Shown here one piece after another: positions 36,124 through 45,093 of a stretch of DNA of 64,000 nucleotides. How positions within the stretch are numbered: the stretch's first letter is position 1; every line of letters begins with the position of its first letter. A model generated the notes under the pieces. The model made no database searches. It saw only the letters and a list, made by a program, of their open reading frames with translations, and was not told the DNA's origin. Source of the DNA: RFSX01 sp964591455 (GTDB lineage: Bacteria > Bacteroidota > Bacteroidia > Chitinophagales > Saprospiraceae); the NCBI GenBank assembly GCA_964591455.1, contig CAZQDZ010000014.1:1-64000 (forward strand). The letters are read 5' to 3'. Made by a program: the position numbers and the translations under genes.

Positions 36124-38307
36124 TTACTTTTTATTGGTATAGGATTGATTATTCATAGATACCATGTCACTAAGAATATGCATTGTCTCTTCTAAGTAGA
36201 AATCCTTGCTTACATTCTCTAACCAGTCATCGTTTCTAGCTATTCTAGATTCGTCGCTCTCGATATATGCTTTGTCTATTTCTAGATTTTTAATTTTTAG
36301 TGACTCCACAGTTCTCTCAAATAGGCCATCAAATTTATCAGCCTCTTCTTCTCTACCGTCTATGTAGTTACTAAATGATTCGAAGTCAAGAGGAATCTTA
36401 GTGATATCTCTATTCTTTTTTAATCTCCTAGCGTTTTCGAGTACTTGCCCAAAATCATCATTCCCTTCCATTCTCATTTCACTCTTAGTTTTCAGTGATT
36501 CTACACTTGGAAGATCATATACTCTTTGATTGTACTTTATTGGTTTTATTTCTGACCAAGCCATGGCGTGATCGTAGTCCTTCTCACCTGTCTCTATGAA
36601 GTGAAAGTTGTCTGGGAATATGATATCTGGCTCTACACCTTTAAGCTGAGTAGAACCACCATTGACTCTGTAAAACTTCTGCATAGTGATTTTGAGATTA
36701 CCTAAAGGCTTTAAATCATTCTGATCTCTCACTGCTCTGTCCAAGTCTACGAATCTTTGCACCGTACCTTTTCCGAAGGTAGAAGTACTTCCTACAATTA
36801 TGGCTCTTTCATAATCCTGGAGTGCGGCTGCAAGTATCTCTGAAGCAGAAGCGCTAAACTGGTTCACCATCACGATAAGTGGTCCATTATATCTAGACTG
36901 ATCATCTTCATCCTCGTATACGTAAGCGGGTTTGTTTCTTGGTTTAACCTGTACGATAGGGCCATCTTCTATAAAGAGTCCAGACATTTCTACCACATCC
37001 TGTAGAGAGCCCCCGCCGTTGTTTCTCAGGTCAAGTATTATCCCATTTACATTTTGGTCTTTTAGCTTTTCTATTTCTTTGGCTACATCCTTTGCACAAG
37101 AATTGCCATCGTCCTTCTCGAATGAAGAATAGAATCTAGGCAACTTGATATAACCTACGTTCTCTATAACATCAGGTACATCTAATTGTAGCGATCTCGC
37201 GAATCCTTCATCTATAATCACTTCATCTCTTTCAATCTCCACATCAGCCATCGTACCATCTACTTTCTTCACAGTAAGAATAACAACTGTCCCTTTCTTT
37301 CCTCTAATCTTAGCGACGACATCATCCAATCTCATCCCCGTGATATCTATTGGCTCTTCTCCTTTCTGAGTAACGGCTGTAATCAAATCATCTACGCCAA
37401 GTTCTTTGCCTTTCCATGCAGGACCTCCTGGTATGATAGAGCTTACTTTAGTGTAGTCCCCATCAGTCTGGAGTCTAGCACCTATACCTTCTAGCTTCCC
37501 GCCCATTCTAATATCGAAGTCCTCCTTTTCCTTAGGATTATAATAATCAGTATGCGGGTCAAAGACATGTGTAATTGTATTCACAAATGTTTCGAATCTA
37601 TCAGAACGCTTGTCTTGATTCAATCGCTTAAACCAATCTTTGTAACTGTCCTTAATCTTGTCAGTGATATCTGCTCTTATCTCTGCTTCAGTCTTTGGCT
37701 CCTCATCTTCTTCCTTATCCTCCATATCCACCTCTTCTACCATCCCAGGTTTCTTGTCCTTTTCGTCCATTTCCTTATCCTCTTTTTCCTTCAGCTCAGA
37801 TTTCAGACGATTGTTATAATCATGCTTAATCAGCTGTTCCCAAAGGTCTTTGAGTTCTGCCTCACTAGAAGCGAAAGGCCTTTTGTCTCTATCTAACTCT
37901 ACAAAGCTCTCATCTATCTTTGCTATATCGTTTGCCGTTATCTCTTTATAGATCTTCTTAGCTCTCACTCTTGAGTTTTCTATCAATTCTAGCGAGGCTT
38001 CGAATAAGTCGAATTGCTTCAGTTTTATCTGGTCATCTATCTTATCCTTATAGATACTTAGTTGGTCTATTTCTGATTGCAATAGAAATCGCTTTCCTGG
38101 GTCGATGGCTTCTATATATGAGTCAAAGGCTTGTACTGAAAACTCATCATTGATATCCAGTGGATTGAAATGCAAGGCATCTAAGTAATTGAGCACCGCA
38201 TCCATAATAAGACTCTCCTTATCTTTCGAGTCTCCTGTAGGGTATACAGCCCAGACTAAAACACTGCTTAGAAGTAGGCCCACTAATATTAATCCTTTCC
38301 ATTTCAT
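36124..38307 (-). CDS. Tail-specific protease (Prc-type S41, with PDZ)
   Basis: The preferred start is MKWKGLILVGLLLSSVLVWA at 38307, giving 727 residues; an upstream Met at 38469 would add 54 unlikely residues before the signal anchor. Order of parts: N-terminal helical domain (to about 200), an acidic Lys/Glu/Asp linker (about residues 185-225), PDZ (KLEGIGARLQTDGDYTKVSSIIPGGPA), then the S41 core (IILDLRNNGGGSLQDVVEM and NQFSASASEILAAALQDYERAIIVG with the catalytic Ser). Members degrade misfolded or tagged periplasmic proteins. It fits the family's long Bacteroidota version (DUF3340-type C-terminus). Confidence 0.92.
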   Translation of the reverse strand: MKWKGLILVGLLLSSVLVWAVYPTGDSKDKESLIMDAVLNYLDALHFNPLDINDEFSVQAFDSYIEAIDPGKRFLLQSEIDQLSIYKDKIDDQIKLKQFDLFEASLELIENSRVRAKKIYKEITANDIAKIDESFVELDRDKRPFASSEAELKDLWEQLIKHDYNNRLKSELKEKEDKEMDEKDKKPGMVEEVDMEDKEEDEEPKTEAEIRADITDKIKDSYKDWFKRLNQDKRSDRFETFVNTITHVFDPHTDYYNPKEKEDFDIRMGGKLEGIGARLQTDGDYTKVSSIIPGGPAWKGKELGVDDLITAVTQKGEEPIDITGMRLDDVVAKIRGKKGTVVILTVKKVDGTMADVEIERDEVIIDEGFARSLQLDVPDVIENVGYIKLPRFYSSFEKDDGNSCAKDVAKEIEKLKDQNVNGIILDLRNNGGGSLQDVVEMSGLFIEDGPIVQVKPRNKPAYVYEDEDDQSRYNGPLIVMVNQFSASASEILAAALQDYERAIIVGSTSTFGKGTVQRFVDLDRAVRDQNDLKPLGNLKITMQKFYRVNGGSTQLKGVEPDIIFPDNFHFIETGEKDYDHAMAWSEIKPIKYNQRVYDLPSVESLKTKSEMRMEGNDDFGQVLENARRLKKNRDITKIPLDFESFSNYIDGREEEADKFDGLFERTVESLKIKNLEIDKAYIESDESRIARNDDWLENVSKDFYLEETMHILSDMVSMNNQSYTNKK

Positions 38308-38513
38308 ATCATTTGCTTTTAAACCAGAACTGGCTGATGTTTCATATAGTAATATTGTTTCACCGCGTGCAATCTCACCTGTTCGCTTACTGGCGTCCAT
38401 AGTATACATTCTTAGATTAGTAAAAGTGAGGGCATTGATTAAGGTCAAGAAGACCTTTGTAAAACTCACATTATTCTAATCAAATATGTTGCCATTAGCT
38501 CAGCGCAGCACAA

Positions 38514-39770
38514 TCATCCCTTGCCGCTCTCTTCTTCCTCTTTCATTTTATAATCCAGTCCGGTAATCTTTATTTGGACTCTTTGATTCGTTTTTCTTCC
38601 TCTGGGGGTAGCATTTGTCGCTATAGGATGCCTTTTTCCGTAACCTTTATAGGTAACTCGACCATTTTCTATCCCACTGCCTGTAATGAAATCTGCGACA
38701 GATTTTGCTCTGACTGTGGATAGGCTATCACAATAGTAATCAGGGGGTTTATTATTGGTATGTCCACCTACTTCTATAGATAACTCAGGATTTTCTCTTA
38801 GAAAATCTGTTATTTCATTGAGTACCTCGAATGAGGTGACTGAGATATCACTCTTATCTGCATCAAAGTGGAGTTTCTTTAATTTAATGGTCAGACCTAA
38901 TTTCATATTGCTACGATCTAGGTCAAGAATTTTCTTTTTCTTAAATACAAAGGTATCTGTATTGGCTTCTTTTGAAGGACGAACATAGACTTCAGTATCT
39001 CTTTTCCTTGTTCGTTTGTGTAGCGGAACGATTACTTTTTCGCGCTCCTCTTTCTCTACCTCCGCTACAAGCACTTCAGGCTCGTCGCAGTCTACTAATC
39101 TAAAATGAGACGCATTGTCTAGACAGATGTGGCCATTATAGCCAAACATAACAGGGGTCTTATAGAAGGCTTCTAGGGTAATGGCCTTATAATCACTATT
39201 GGGTTGGATAGTAAAAGTATACTCCTGCCACTCAGCATGATTTACTGGATCTGACTCTGCCAATAATTGGGATTGACCACAAGTCACTTTGCCACCCCAC
39301 AATCTCATAACCGCGGGTTCAGTAAAGTTATGTCTCACATCTCCACTATTCTTAGTCTGACTTAGATAGGTAGGAGACTGCGCTAGATAGATTGAGAATT
39401 TGTAGCAGTTGCCGGCTTTAAGGGTCCCTGTAAGGTTTTGTGAGATGGATTCATAAGAATCATCCTCCCGAACGACCATAGTCAAATAAGTCTTACCATC
39501 AAATGTTGTAATTTCATTATCCCAAAAACTTGTACCTCCTCGGTGTATGTCCGGTGGGGTATGGTTTGGAAACTGAATCGCACCGCAATCATACCATGCT
39601 GAAGGAGGTTTTGTCCTTCTTCCGAAATTATCAATACCGCCTTGGCGTGGGTAATCTTCGAAAGACCCATTTTTTAGTCTTACCTCCTGGCTTTCTATGT
39701 CTGAAAAAGACAATAAGCCTGTGAGAATCAATAAGTATTTGATATTGTTTGTAAATGAATCAAAACTCAT
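38514..39770 (-). CDS. OmpA-family protein with N-terminal carbohydrate-binding-like domain
   Basis: A 418-residue exported protein. The signal peptide is weak but present (YLLILTGLLSFSDIESQE). Residues about 30-230 are a jelly-roll-like domain (NGSFEDYP, CYKFSIYLAQSPTYLS, EYTFTIQPNSDYKAITLEAFY, ICLDNASHF). Residues about 290-410 are the OmpA C-like peptidoglycan-binding domain (LHFDADKSDIS, EVGGHTNNKPPDYYCDSLSTVRAKSVADF, VTYKGYGKRHPIAT). It probably anchors in the cell wall while the jelly roll binds something at the surface or in the periplasm. Confidence 0.88.
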   Translation of the reverse strand: MSFDSFTNNIKYLLILTGLLSFSDIESQEVRLKNGSFEDYPRQGGIDNFGRRTKPPSAWYDCGAIQFPNHTPPDIHRGGTSFWDNEITTFDGKTYLTMVVREDDSYESISQNLTGTLKAGNCYKFSIYLAQSPTYLSQTKNSGDVRHNFTEPAVMRLWGGKVTCGQSQLLAESDPVNHAEWQEYTFTIQPNSDYKAITLEAFYKTPVMFGYNGHICLDNASHFRLVDCDEPEVLVAEVEKEEREKVIVPLHKRTRKRDTEVYVRPSKEANTDTFVFKKKKILDLDRSNMKLGLTIKLKKLHFDADKSDISVTSFEVLNEITDFLRENPELSIEVGGHTNNKPPDYYCDSLSTVRAKSVADFITGSGIENGRVTYKGYGKRHPIATNATPRGRKTNQRVQIKITGLDYKMKEEEESGKG

Positions 39771-39929
39771 ACTTCTTAGAAACTTAAGTGAATAGTTTTC
39801 TTGATATACTAAATTGTAAAGTAAGACTAATTGTTGCTATTGTCTATCCCATTATCATATAATTAACGGTAGATATCGACAAGTCATGTGATATGGTAGA
39901 CAAGAATTGGAAGATTCAATGAAATAAGG

Positions 39930-41954
39930 CTATACGGCTGCTTTTTTCTTCTTTTTCAAGGCAAATAACTCATCTCTATATTGTGCTGCGGTTATAAAGT
40001 CGAGTTCTTTAGCCGCTTTTTTCATCTTGCGTTCAGTTTCCATAATAAGCTTATCTAACTGGTCCTTGCTCATGTAGGATATGACGGGATCCGCAGCTAG
40101 ACTGGCTTCATCTGGCTCTATGTATGCCTGCTTTTTATTACCTCTTATATCCAGTATGGATTTAGAAGCTAGAATTTCCTCCTTGGTCTTGTTTATTGTA
40201 GTAGGTGTGATACCATGTTTTTCATTGTGCGCAATCTGAATGCGACGTCTTCTGTTGGTCTCATCTATAGTATGTTGCATACTTTTAGTGATTTTGTCCG
40301 CGTAGAATATGACTCTTCCGTTAGAATTACGAGCCGCTCGTCCTGCTGTCTGTGTCAATGAGCGATTATTTCTTAGAAAGCCCTCTTTATCTGCATCTAT
40401 GACAGCTACCAACGAGACTTCCGGTAGGTCAAGCCCTTCTCTGAGCAAGTTTACACCAACTAAGACATCAAAAATACCCAGCCTAAGATCTCTGATAATC
40501 TCCACACGATCCAGCGTATCTACTTCAGAATGGATATATCGGACTTTGATATCCAATTTGACCAGATACTTGGTCAGTTCCTCTGCCATTCTTTTTGTGA
40601 GGGTAGTGACAAGGACACGTTCTTCAGCTTTGATACGCAGGTCTATTTCATCTAGCAAGTCATCTATCTGATTGATACTTGGTCTTACTTCTATAGGCGG
40701 ATCTAGTAATCCTGTAGGTCTCACAATCTGCTCTACAATCAGCCCTTCCGTCTGCTCCAGCTCGTAATCACCTGGCGTTGCGCTCACATAAATTACCTGA
40801 TTTGTCAGTTTTTCGAATTCTGAGAAATTTAAGGGTCTGTTGTCCAGTGCAGAAGGTAATCTAAAACCAAAGTTTACAAGATTCAGTTTTCTGGCTCTAT
40901 CTCCGCCCCACATTCCTCTTACCTGAGGTATGGTGACATGACTCTCATCTATTACCAATAAGAAATCATCAGGGAAGTAATCTAGAAGGCAGAAAGGCCT
41001 GGTTCCTGGTACTCGACCATCAAAGAATCTGGAGTAGTTTTCTATCCCATTACAATAACCCAGCTCTCTCATCATCTCTAAGTCAAAGGTCACCCGTTCT
41101 TTGATTCTCTTCGCTTCAATAAAACGACCTTCTCTCTCGAAAAACTTTTCATGATCAAAGAGCTCATCTTCTATATCTCTTATAATTTCATTGAATCGGT
41201 CCTTTGGTGCGACATATAGATTGGCTGGAAATATGGCAGCATGCTCGAGTTTTCCTATCCTTTTTCCGGTTTCTACCTCTAGAGACTCTATGGTTTCAAT
41301 CTCATCTCCAAAAAAAGTAATTCTATATCCAAAATCTACATACGGAAGATTGATATCGACGGTATCTCCTCTGACTCTAAAAGTGCTTCTTGTAAATTCT
41401 CTCTCTGTACGATTGTATAGAATCTCTACCAACTTGTAGAGGAATTGATTTCTGGCCATCTTCTGGCCTTGCTGCAGTCGTATAATCCCAGAGGCGTAAT
41501 CTTCAGGATTTCCCATACCAAAGATGCAAGACACGGAGGCGACGATAATAATATCCCGCCTTCCTGAGAGTAGATTTGAAGTGGCTCTTAATCTGAGCTT
41601 GTCTATTTCCTCATTTATCTGTAAGTCCTTTTCTATGTAAGTATCTGATACAGAGATATAAGCTTCAGGTTGGTAATAATCATAATAGGATACAAAATAC
41701 TCTACAGCGTTATCAGGGAAAAAGTCTTGTAATTCGCCATAAAGCTGAGCGGTAAGTGTCTTATTATGAGTGAGGACTAGGGTAGGTTTTTTGACTTGCT
41801 CTATAACATTCGCAACGGTAAATGTCTTCCCAGACCCGGTGACACCTAACAGCACTTGGGAGGGCTCTTGCCTGTTGACTCCTTCTACCAATTGTTTGAT
41901 AGCTTGAGGTTGGTCACCTGTAGGGCTGTATTTGGATATGATTTTAAATGCCAT
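39930..41954 (-). CDS. uvrB: Excinuclease ABC subunit B
   Basis: 674 residues from the preferred start MAFKIISKYSPTGDQPQAI (41954); a further upstream Met at 41984 gives an unlikely prefix. Nucleotide-excision-repair DNA damage verification protein. Motifs: Walker A GVTGSGKTFTVANV (residues 37-50), YFVSYYDYYQPEAYI (beta-hairpin), IDESHVTIPQVRGMW (DEAD-like), and RAARNSNGRVIFYADKIT (motif VI). The C-terminal UVR motif (about 630-665) binds UvrC. Length is usual for the family. UvrA and UvrC are elsewhere. Apparently monocistronic. Confidence 0.96.
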   Translation of the reverse strand: MAFKIISKYSPTGDQPQAIKQLVEGVNRQEPSQVLLGVTGSGKTFTVANVIEQVKKPTLVLTHNKTLTAQLYGELQDFFPDNAVEYFVSYYDYYQPEAYISVSDTYIEKDLQINEEIDKLRLRATSNLLSGRRDIIIVASVSCIFGMGNPEDYASGIIRLQQGQKMARNQFLYKLVEILYNRTEREFTRSTFRVRGDTVDINLPYVDFGYRITFFGDEIETIESLEVETGKRIGKLEHAAIFPANLYVAPKDRFNEIIRDIEDELFDHEKFFEREGRFIEAKRIKERVTFDLEMMRELGYCNGIENYSRFFDGRVPGTRPFCLLDYFPDDFLLVIDESHVTIPQVRGMWGGDRARKLNLVNFGFRLPSALDNRPLNFSEFEKLTNQVIYVSATPGDYELEQTEGLIVEQIVRPTGLLDPPIEVRPSINQIDDLLDEIDLRIKAEERVLVTTLTKRMAEELTKYLVKLDIKVRYIHSEVDTLDRVEIIRDLRLGIFDVLVGVNLLREGLDLPEVSLVAVIDADKEGFLRNNRSLTQTAGRAARNSNGRVIFYADKITKSMQHTIDETNRRRRIQIAHNEKHGITPTTINKTKEEILASKSILDIRGNKKQAYIEPDEASLAADPVISYMSKDQLDKLIMETERKMKKAAKELDFITAAQYRDELFALKKKKKAAV

Positions 41955-42066
41955 GTGCGAAAAGCAAAGATAGACCTTTAACACATTTCTTCAGGAAACA
42001 ATCAGAGAATAGGAAACAAGAAACCCTCCTAAATTTGTATTTTTCTGCTAACTAAAATTAACAAAT

Positions 42067-42435
42067 ATGACAACGAACGATGTAGCAAACAAATGGGCAG
42101 AGTACTGCCGAACAGGACAATGGGATAAAGCTCAATCTGAATTATATGCTGACAATTGCGTCAGTTTAGAGATGAAAGGTGCCGAAGGTTTTCCAGAACG
42201 TGTAGAAGGGATGGAAGCCATTACTATGAAATCAAAGCACTGGAATCAAATGGTGGAAGAGTTTCATGGAGTAGAAATCGAAGGACCTATAGTAGCGGGA
42301 GATCACTTTACTGCTTCTATGAAAATGGATATTACAATGAAAGGTCAGCCACGTAAAATAGATGCAGAGGTGTGTGTATTTAGAGTCGCTGACGGGAAGA
42401 TAGTTTCAGAGCAGTTTTTCTATCCATTAGGATAA
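42067..42435 (+). CDS. SnoaL-like / NTF2-fold protein
   Basis: A 122-residue single-domain protein with the NTF2-like order: N-terminal helix (ANKWAEYCRTGQWDKAQSEL), Cys/Ser-rich strand (YADNCVSLEMKGAEG), helix near 55-70 (SKHWNQMVEEFHG), then long strands (GPIVAGDHFTASMKMDITMKG, KIDAEVCVFRVADGKIVSEQFFY). It fits the SnoaL/nuclear-transport-factor-2-like family, small enzymes or ligand-binding proteins with many uses. The ligand is unknown. It has its own promoter region and a hairpin terminator after it. Confidence 0.82.
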   Translation: MTTNDVANKWAEYCRTGQWDKAQSELYADNCVSLEMKGAEGFPERVEGMEAITMKSKHWNQMVEEFHGVEIEGPIVAGDHFTASMKMDITMKGQPRKIDAEVCVFRVADGKIVSEQFFYPLG

Positions 42436-42469
42436 AATCTTGATAAGCTAGTCTTTTAAGGTAAAAAGA

Positions 42470-42503
42470 TAAAGAGATTCTCATTTAAATGGGAATCTCT
42501 TTA
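42470..42503. terminator. Hairpin between convergent small genes
   Basis: TAAAGAGATTC (42470-42480) pairs with GAATCTCTTTA (42493-42503). It is flanked by A and T runs and lies between the SnoaL-like gene and the 50-residue ORF on the minus strand. Confidence 0.65.
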
Positions 42504-42524
42504 TTCAATTAGAGTCAAGTATGG

Positions 42525-42677
42525 TTAAGCTCTTTTAGCCTTTGATTTTTTATTCCAATTTGGGTCAAATTTTCTACGGTCCTTCCTTCTCACATCATCC
42601 TTACTATCTTTCCAGATTGGGCTAAAAAACTTCCTTGGGCGACTCCCTGATGTGTACGGATTATACATTCTTTTCAT
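42525..42677 (-). CDS. Short basic ORF (50 residues), possible small protein
   Basis: A start-to-stop ORF of 50 residues rich in Arg, Lys, Trp and Phe (MKRMYNPYTSGSRPRKFFSP, IWKDSKDDVRRKDRRKFDP, NWNKKSKAKRA). It sits behind its own convergent hairpin. The basic, tryptophan-containing composition is typical of small RNA- or DNA-binding proteins. I know no family; conservation across related genomes would settle it. Confidence 0.45.
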   Translation of the reverse strand: MKRMYNPYTSGSRPRKFFSPIWKDSKDDVRRKDRRKFDPNWNKKSKAKRA

Positions 42678-42903
42678 GATGCTGTTTTTTCTTTATAGGC
42701 TTATTAATTAAGCTAATGTTTTAGCACTTTAGATTAATTATTCTACTATTTCCAACAATAATTTGGCAATCTGAATTCACGTGGCTCGGCGTATATCTAT
42801 ATAATTTCGATGAGTGTAATCAGATTTAGGACTAATTCTTTCCTTCATTTTCAAATTGCTAACTATAAACAGATAGCTTTGCTCCCCTTTTATATCGGTT
42901 ATC
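42678..42903. other. AT-rich spacer
   Basis: Between the 50-residue ORF start and the ABC exporter start. It should contain divergent promoters; I see no clear element or RNA. Confidence 0.4.
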
Positions 42904-44721
42904 ATGGCTCGACGACACAAAACATATTCTAATCAAGATTCCAGTGAGGAGCGGGCAAAAGTCAAATTGAATAAGGAAAGCTTCCGTAAAGCCCTTAAGA
43001 TATTTGAGTACATCAAACCATACAAGTGGTACTTTTTTGCCTCCTTAGCTTTAGTTTTCATTTCCACTTTTTCATTCTACGCCATATTTTATGTCATAGG
43101 GCTTATGATAGACGTGGCACAAGGGAAGTCAGAATTGGATTTTTCTGTCACTTATGTAGGTAAAGTGCTTGTAGTGATTTTGTTAGTCCAAGGCGTTATC
43201 TCCTACCTCAGAGTCGTATTTACCGCTCAAGTGAGTGAAAATGGCATTGCAGATGTAAGAAAAGAGGTCTATGGTAAACTCATCTCACTGCCTATCACTT
43301 TTTTTGAAGATAATAATAGTGGCGAACTTATCTCTAGAGTCAGTGGAGATGTAGGTAAGTTATACAGCATCTTTTCTATTACACTAATAGAATTTTTCAG
43401 ACAGATTATCACCTTAATTGTAGGTATCGGTTTTCTCGTTTGCACAACACCGAAACTTTCGCTCATAATGTTATTGACCATCCCTTTGGTGGTGGTGATT
43501 GCCATGTTTTTTGCCAGAATAATTAGAAAGCTTTCCAAAGAGAGACAAAAGTTATTGGCTGATTCAAATAAGATTTTAGGTGAGTCAATACAAGGCATAC
43601 AAGTCGTAAAGTCTTTTGCTAATGAGGATTTCGAGGTGGACAAGTATGACAAGTCTATTGGAGGGGTAGTAACAATAGCCATGAAGTACGCGAGATCAAG
43701 AGCTTGGTTTTCCATGTTTATCATGACAGTCTTTTTTGGCGCTATGTGCTTTATCATTTTCATGGGGGCTACGATGGTGCAGAATGGCAGTATGACTGCA
43801 GGCGATTTGGTATCATTCTCTAGTTTCACTGGTATTATAGGTGGATCTATCGCTGGACTAGGTAATTTTACAACAGAATTATTTGGGGCAGTCGGTGCTA
43901 CAGAACGAATAAAGGAAATTATAGCGCTGGAGCCAGAAGTGAATTTATCCGCAAAAGCGCATGCTGCATCATCACAGCCTGCGGGTGGCGCTATACGGTT
44001 TAATAAAGTACGCTTTGCCTATCCATCAAGACCTGAATCTCTGATTCTAGATGATTTTAGTATAAATGTAAATAAGAACAAGACAGTAGCCTTAGTCGGT
44101 CCTAGTGGCGTAGGGAAGTCCACTGTATTCCAACTGATCTTAAGATTCTATAATATCCAACAGGGAGAAATTACATTGGATGGTTCTTCTATTTCTAATG
44201 AAGAGCTTCGCCAGTATAGAAAACGAATTTCATTAGTCCCTCAAGAAGTCGTCCTATTTGCAGAGAGTATCAGAGATAATATAAAGTATGGTAGAATCGG
44301 AGCTACAGATGAGGAAGTGTTAGAGGCAGCGAGAAAAGCTAATTGTCTTGAATTTATACAGCAGTTCCCTGAAGGCTTTGACACCATGATAGGAGAACGT
44401 GGCGTAAAACTATCTGGTGGTCAGCGACAGCGTATAGCCATAGCAAGAGCTATTCTAAGTGATCCAGAGATACTCTTATTAGATGAAGCGACTTCAGCTT
44501 TAGATGCTCATTCTGAGAGAAAGGTACAAGAAGCTTTAGATGTACTGATGAGAGATAGAACCAGTATAATTATAGCACATCGTCTGAGCACCATTTTGGA
44601 TGCAGACTGTATATATGTAATGAAAGATGGACGGGTTACAGAACAAGGTACTCACTCAGAGTTGATGGCCATGGAAGGCATGTATTTTGAGCAAGCAAAG
44701 ATGGGTCGATTGTTTGAGTAG
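42904..44721 (+). CDS. ABC exporter, transmembrane plus ATPase fusion (MsbA-like)
   Basis: A 605-residue half-transporter. N-terminal six-helix membrane domain (about residues 40-320): YFFASLALVFISTFSFYAIFYVIGLMI, IITLIVGIGFLVCTTPKLSLIMLL, MFIMTVFFGAMCFIIFMGATMV. C-terminal ATPase with Walker A GPSGVGKSTVFQL, signature LSGGQRQRIAIARA, Walker B ILLLDEATSALD and H-loop AHRLSTI. It acts as a homodimer. The family includes MsbA-type lipid A flippases and multidrug exporters; the substrate is not shown by sequence. It is the last gene before the giant adhesin array but probably unrelated to it. Confidence 0.92.
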   Translation: MARRHKTYSNQDSSEERAKVKLNKESFRKALKIFEYIKPYKWYFFASLALVFISTFSFYAIFYVIGLMIDVAQGKSELDFSVTYVGKVLVVILLVQGVISYLRVVFTAQVSENGIADVRKEVYGKLISLPITFFEDNNSGELISRVSGDVGKLYSIFSITLIEFFRQIITLIVGIGFLVCTTPKLSLIMLLTIPLVVVIAMFFARIIRKLSKERQKLLADSNKILGESIQGIQVVKSFANEDFEVDKYDKSIGGVVTIAMKYARSRAWFSMFIMTVFFGAMCFIIFMGATMVQNGSMTAGDLVSFSSFTGIIGGSIAGLGNFTTELFGAVGATERIKEIIALEPEVNLSAKAHAASSQPAGGAIRFNKVRFAYPSRPESLILDDFSINVNKNKTVALVGPSGVGKSTVFQLILRFYNIQQGEITLDGSSISNEELRQYRKRISLVPQEVVLFAESIRDNIKYGRIGATDEEVLEAARKANCLEFIQQFPEGFDTMIGERGVKLSGGQRQRIAIARAILSDPEILLLDEATSALDAHSERKVQEALDVLMRDRTSIIIAHRLSTILDADCIYVMKDGRVTEQGTHSELMAMEGMYFEQAKMGRLFE

Positions 44722-45093
44722 TGTGACCTTACGATTTCTTACAATCATAAGTCTGTGAAAAAAAATCCATTATATATTTTGATTTTCTTTAATATGTTCC
44801 TATCATTGTGGAGTGGTTTAGTGCTAAGCCACCACCAACCTACCTTATAGAGCCTAAATAGTTCATTTATTTAGGAGTTAACGGAAACATACAAATGACC
44901 TGTTCGGGTACGCGTGCTAACGTATTTAGAACATTTATGGTCAAACTCTTTCAGCCTATTTCAGGCTATCCTCCCACTTAGGTGACTATTTCAAGATTGT
45001 TTATTAATAAGGTTTATCCTTTTTAAGATAGTTCTACTCATAGGTTGAAGTCTATGGGCAGATACATATTAATTGCTAACGAATATAACTATC
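44722..45093. other. Leader region of the first giant paralogue
   Basis: Gene-free. It contains a GTGGTTTAG/CTAAGCCAC inverted repeat (44813-44832) and a weak version of the AACATATTA-N10-TAATATGTT dyad (44771-44798; right arm exact, left arm 6 of 9). TTGCTAAC occurs 21 bases before the ATG, as it does upstream of the second paralogue. Confidence 0.5.

Noticed and set aside
44813..44832. Terminator after the ABC exporter
   Set aside because: The GTGGTTTAG/CTAAGCCAC repeat has only a two-base centre and no T-tract.
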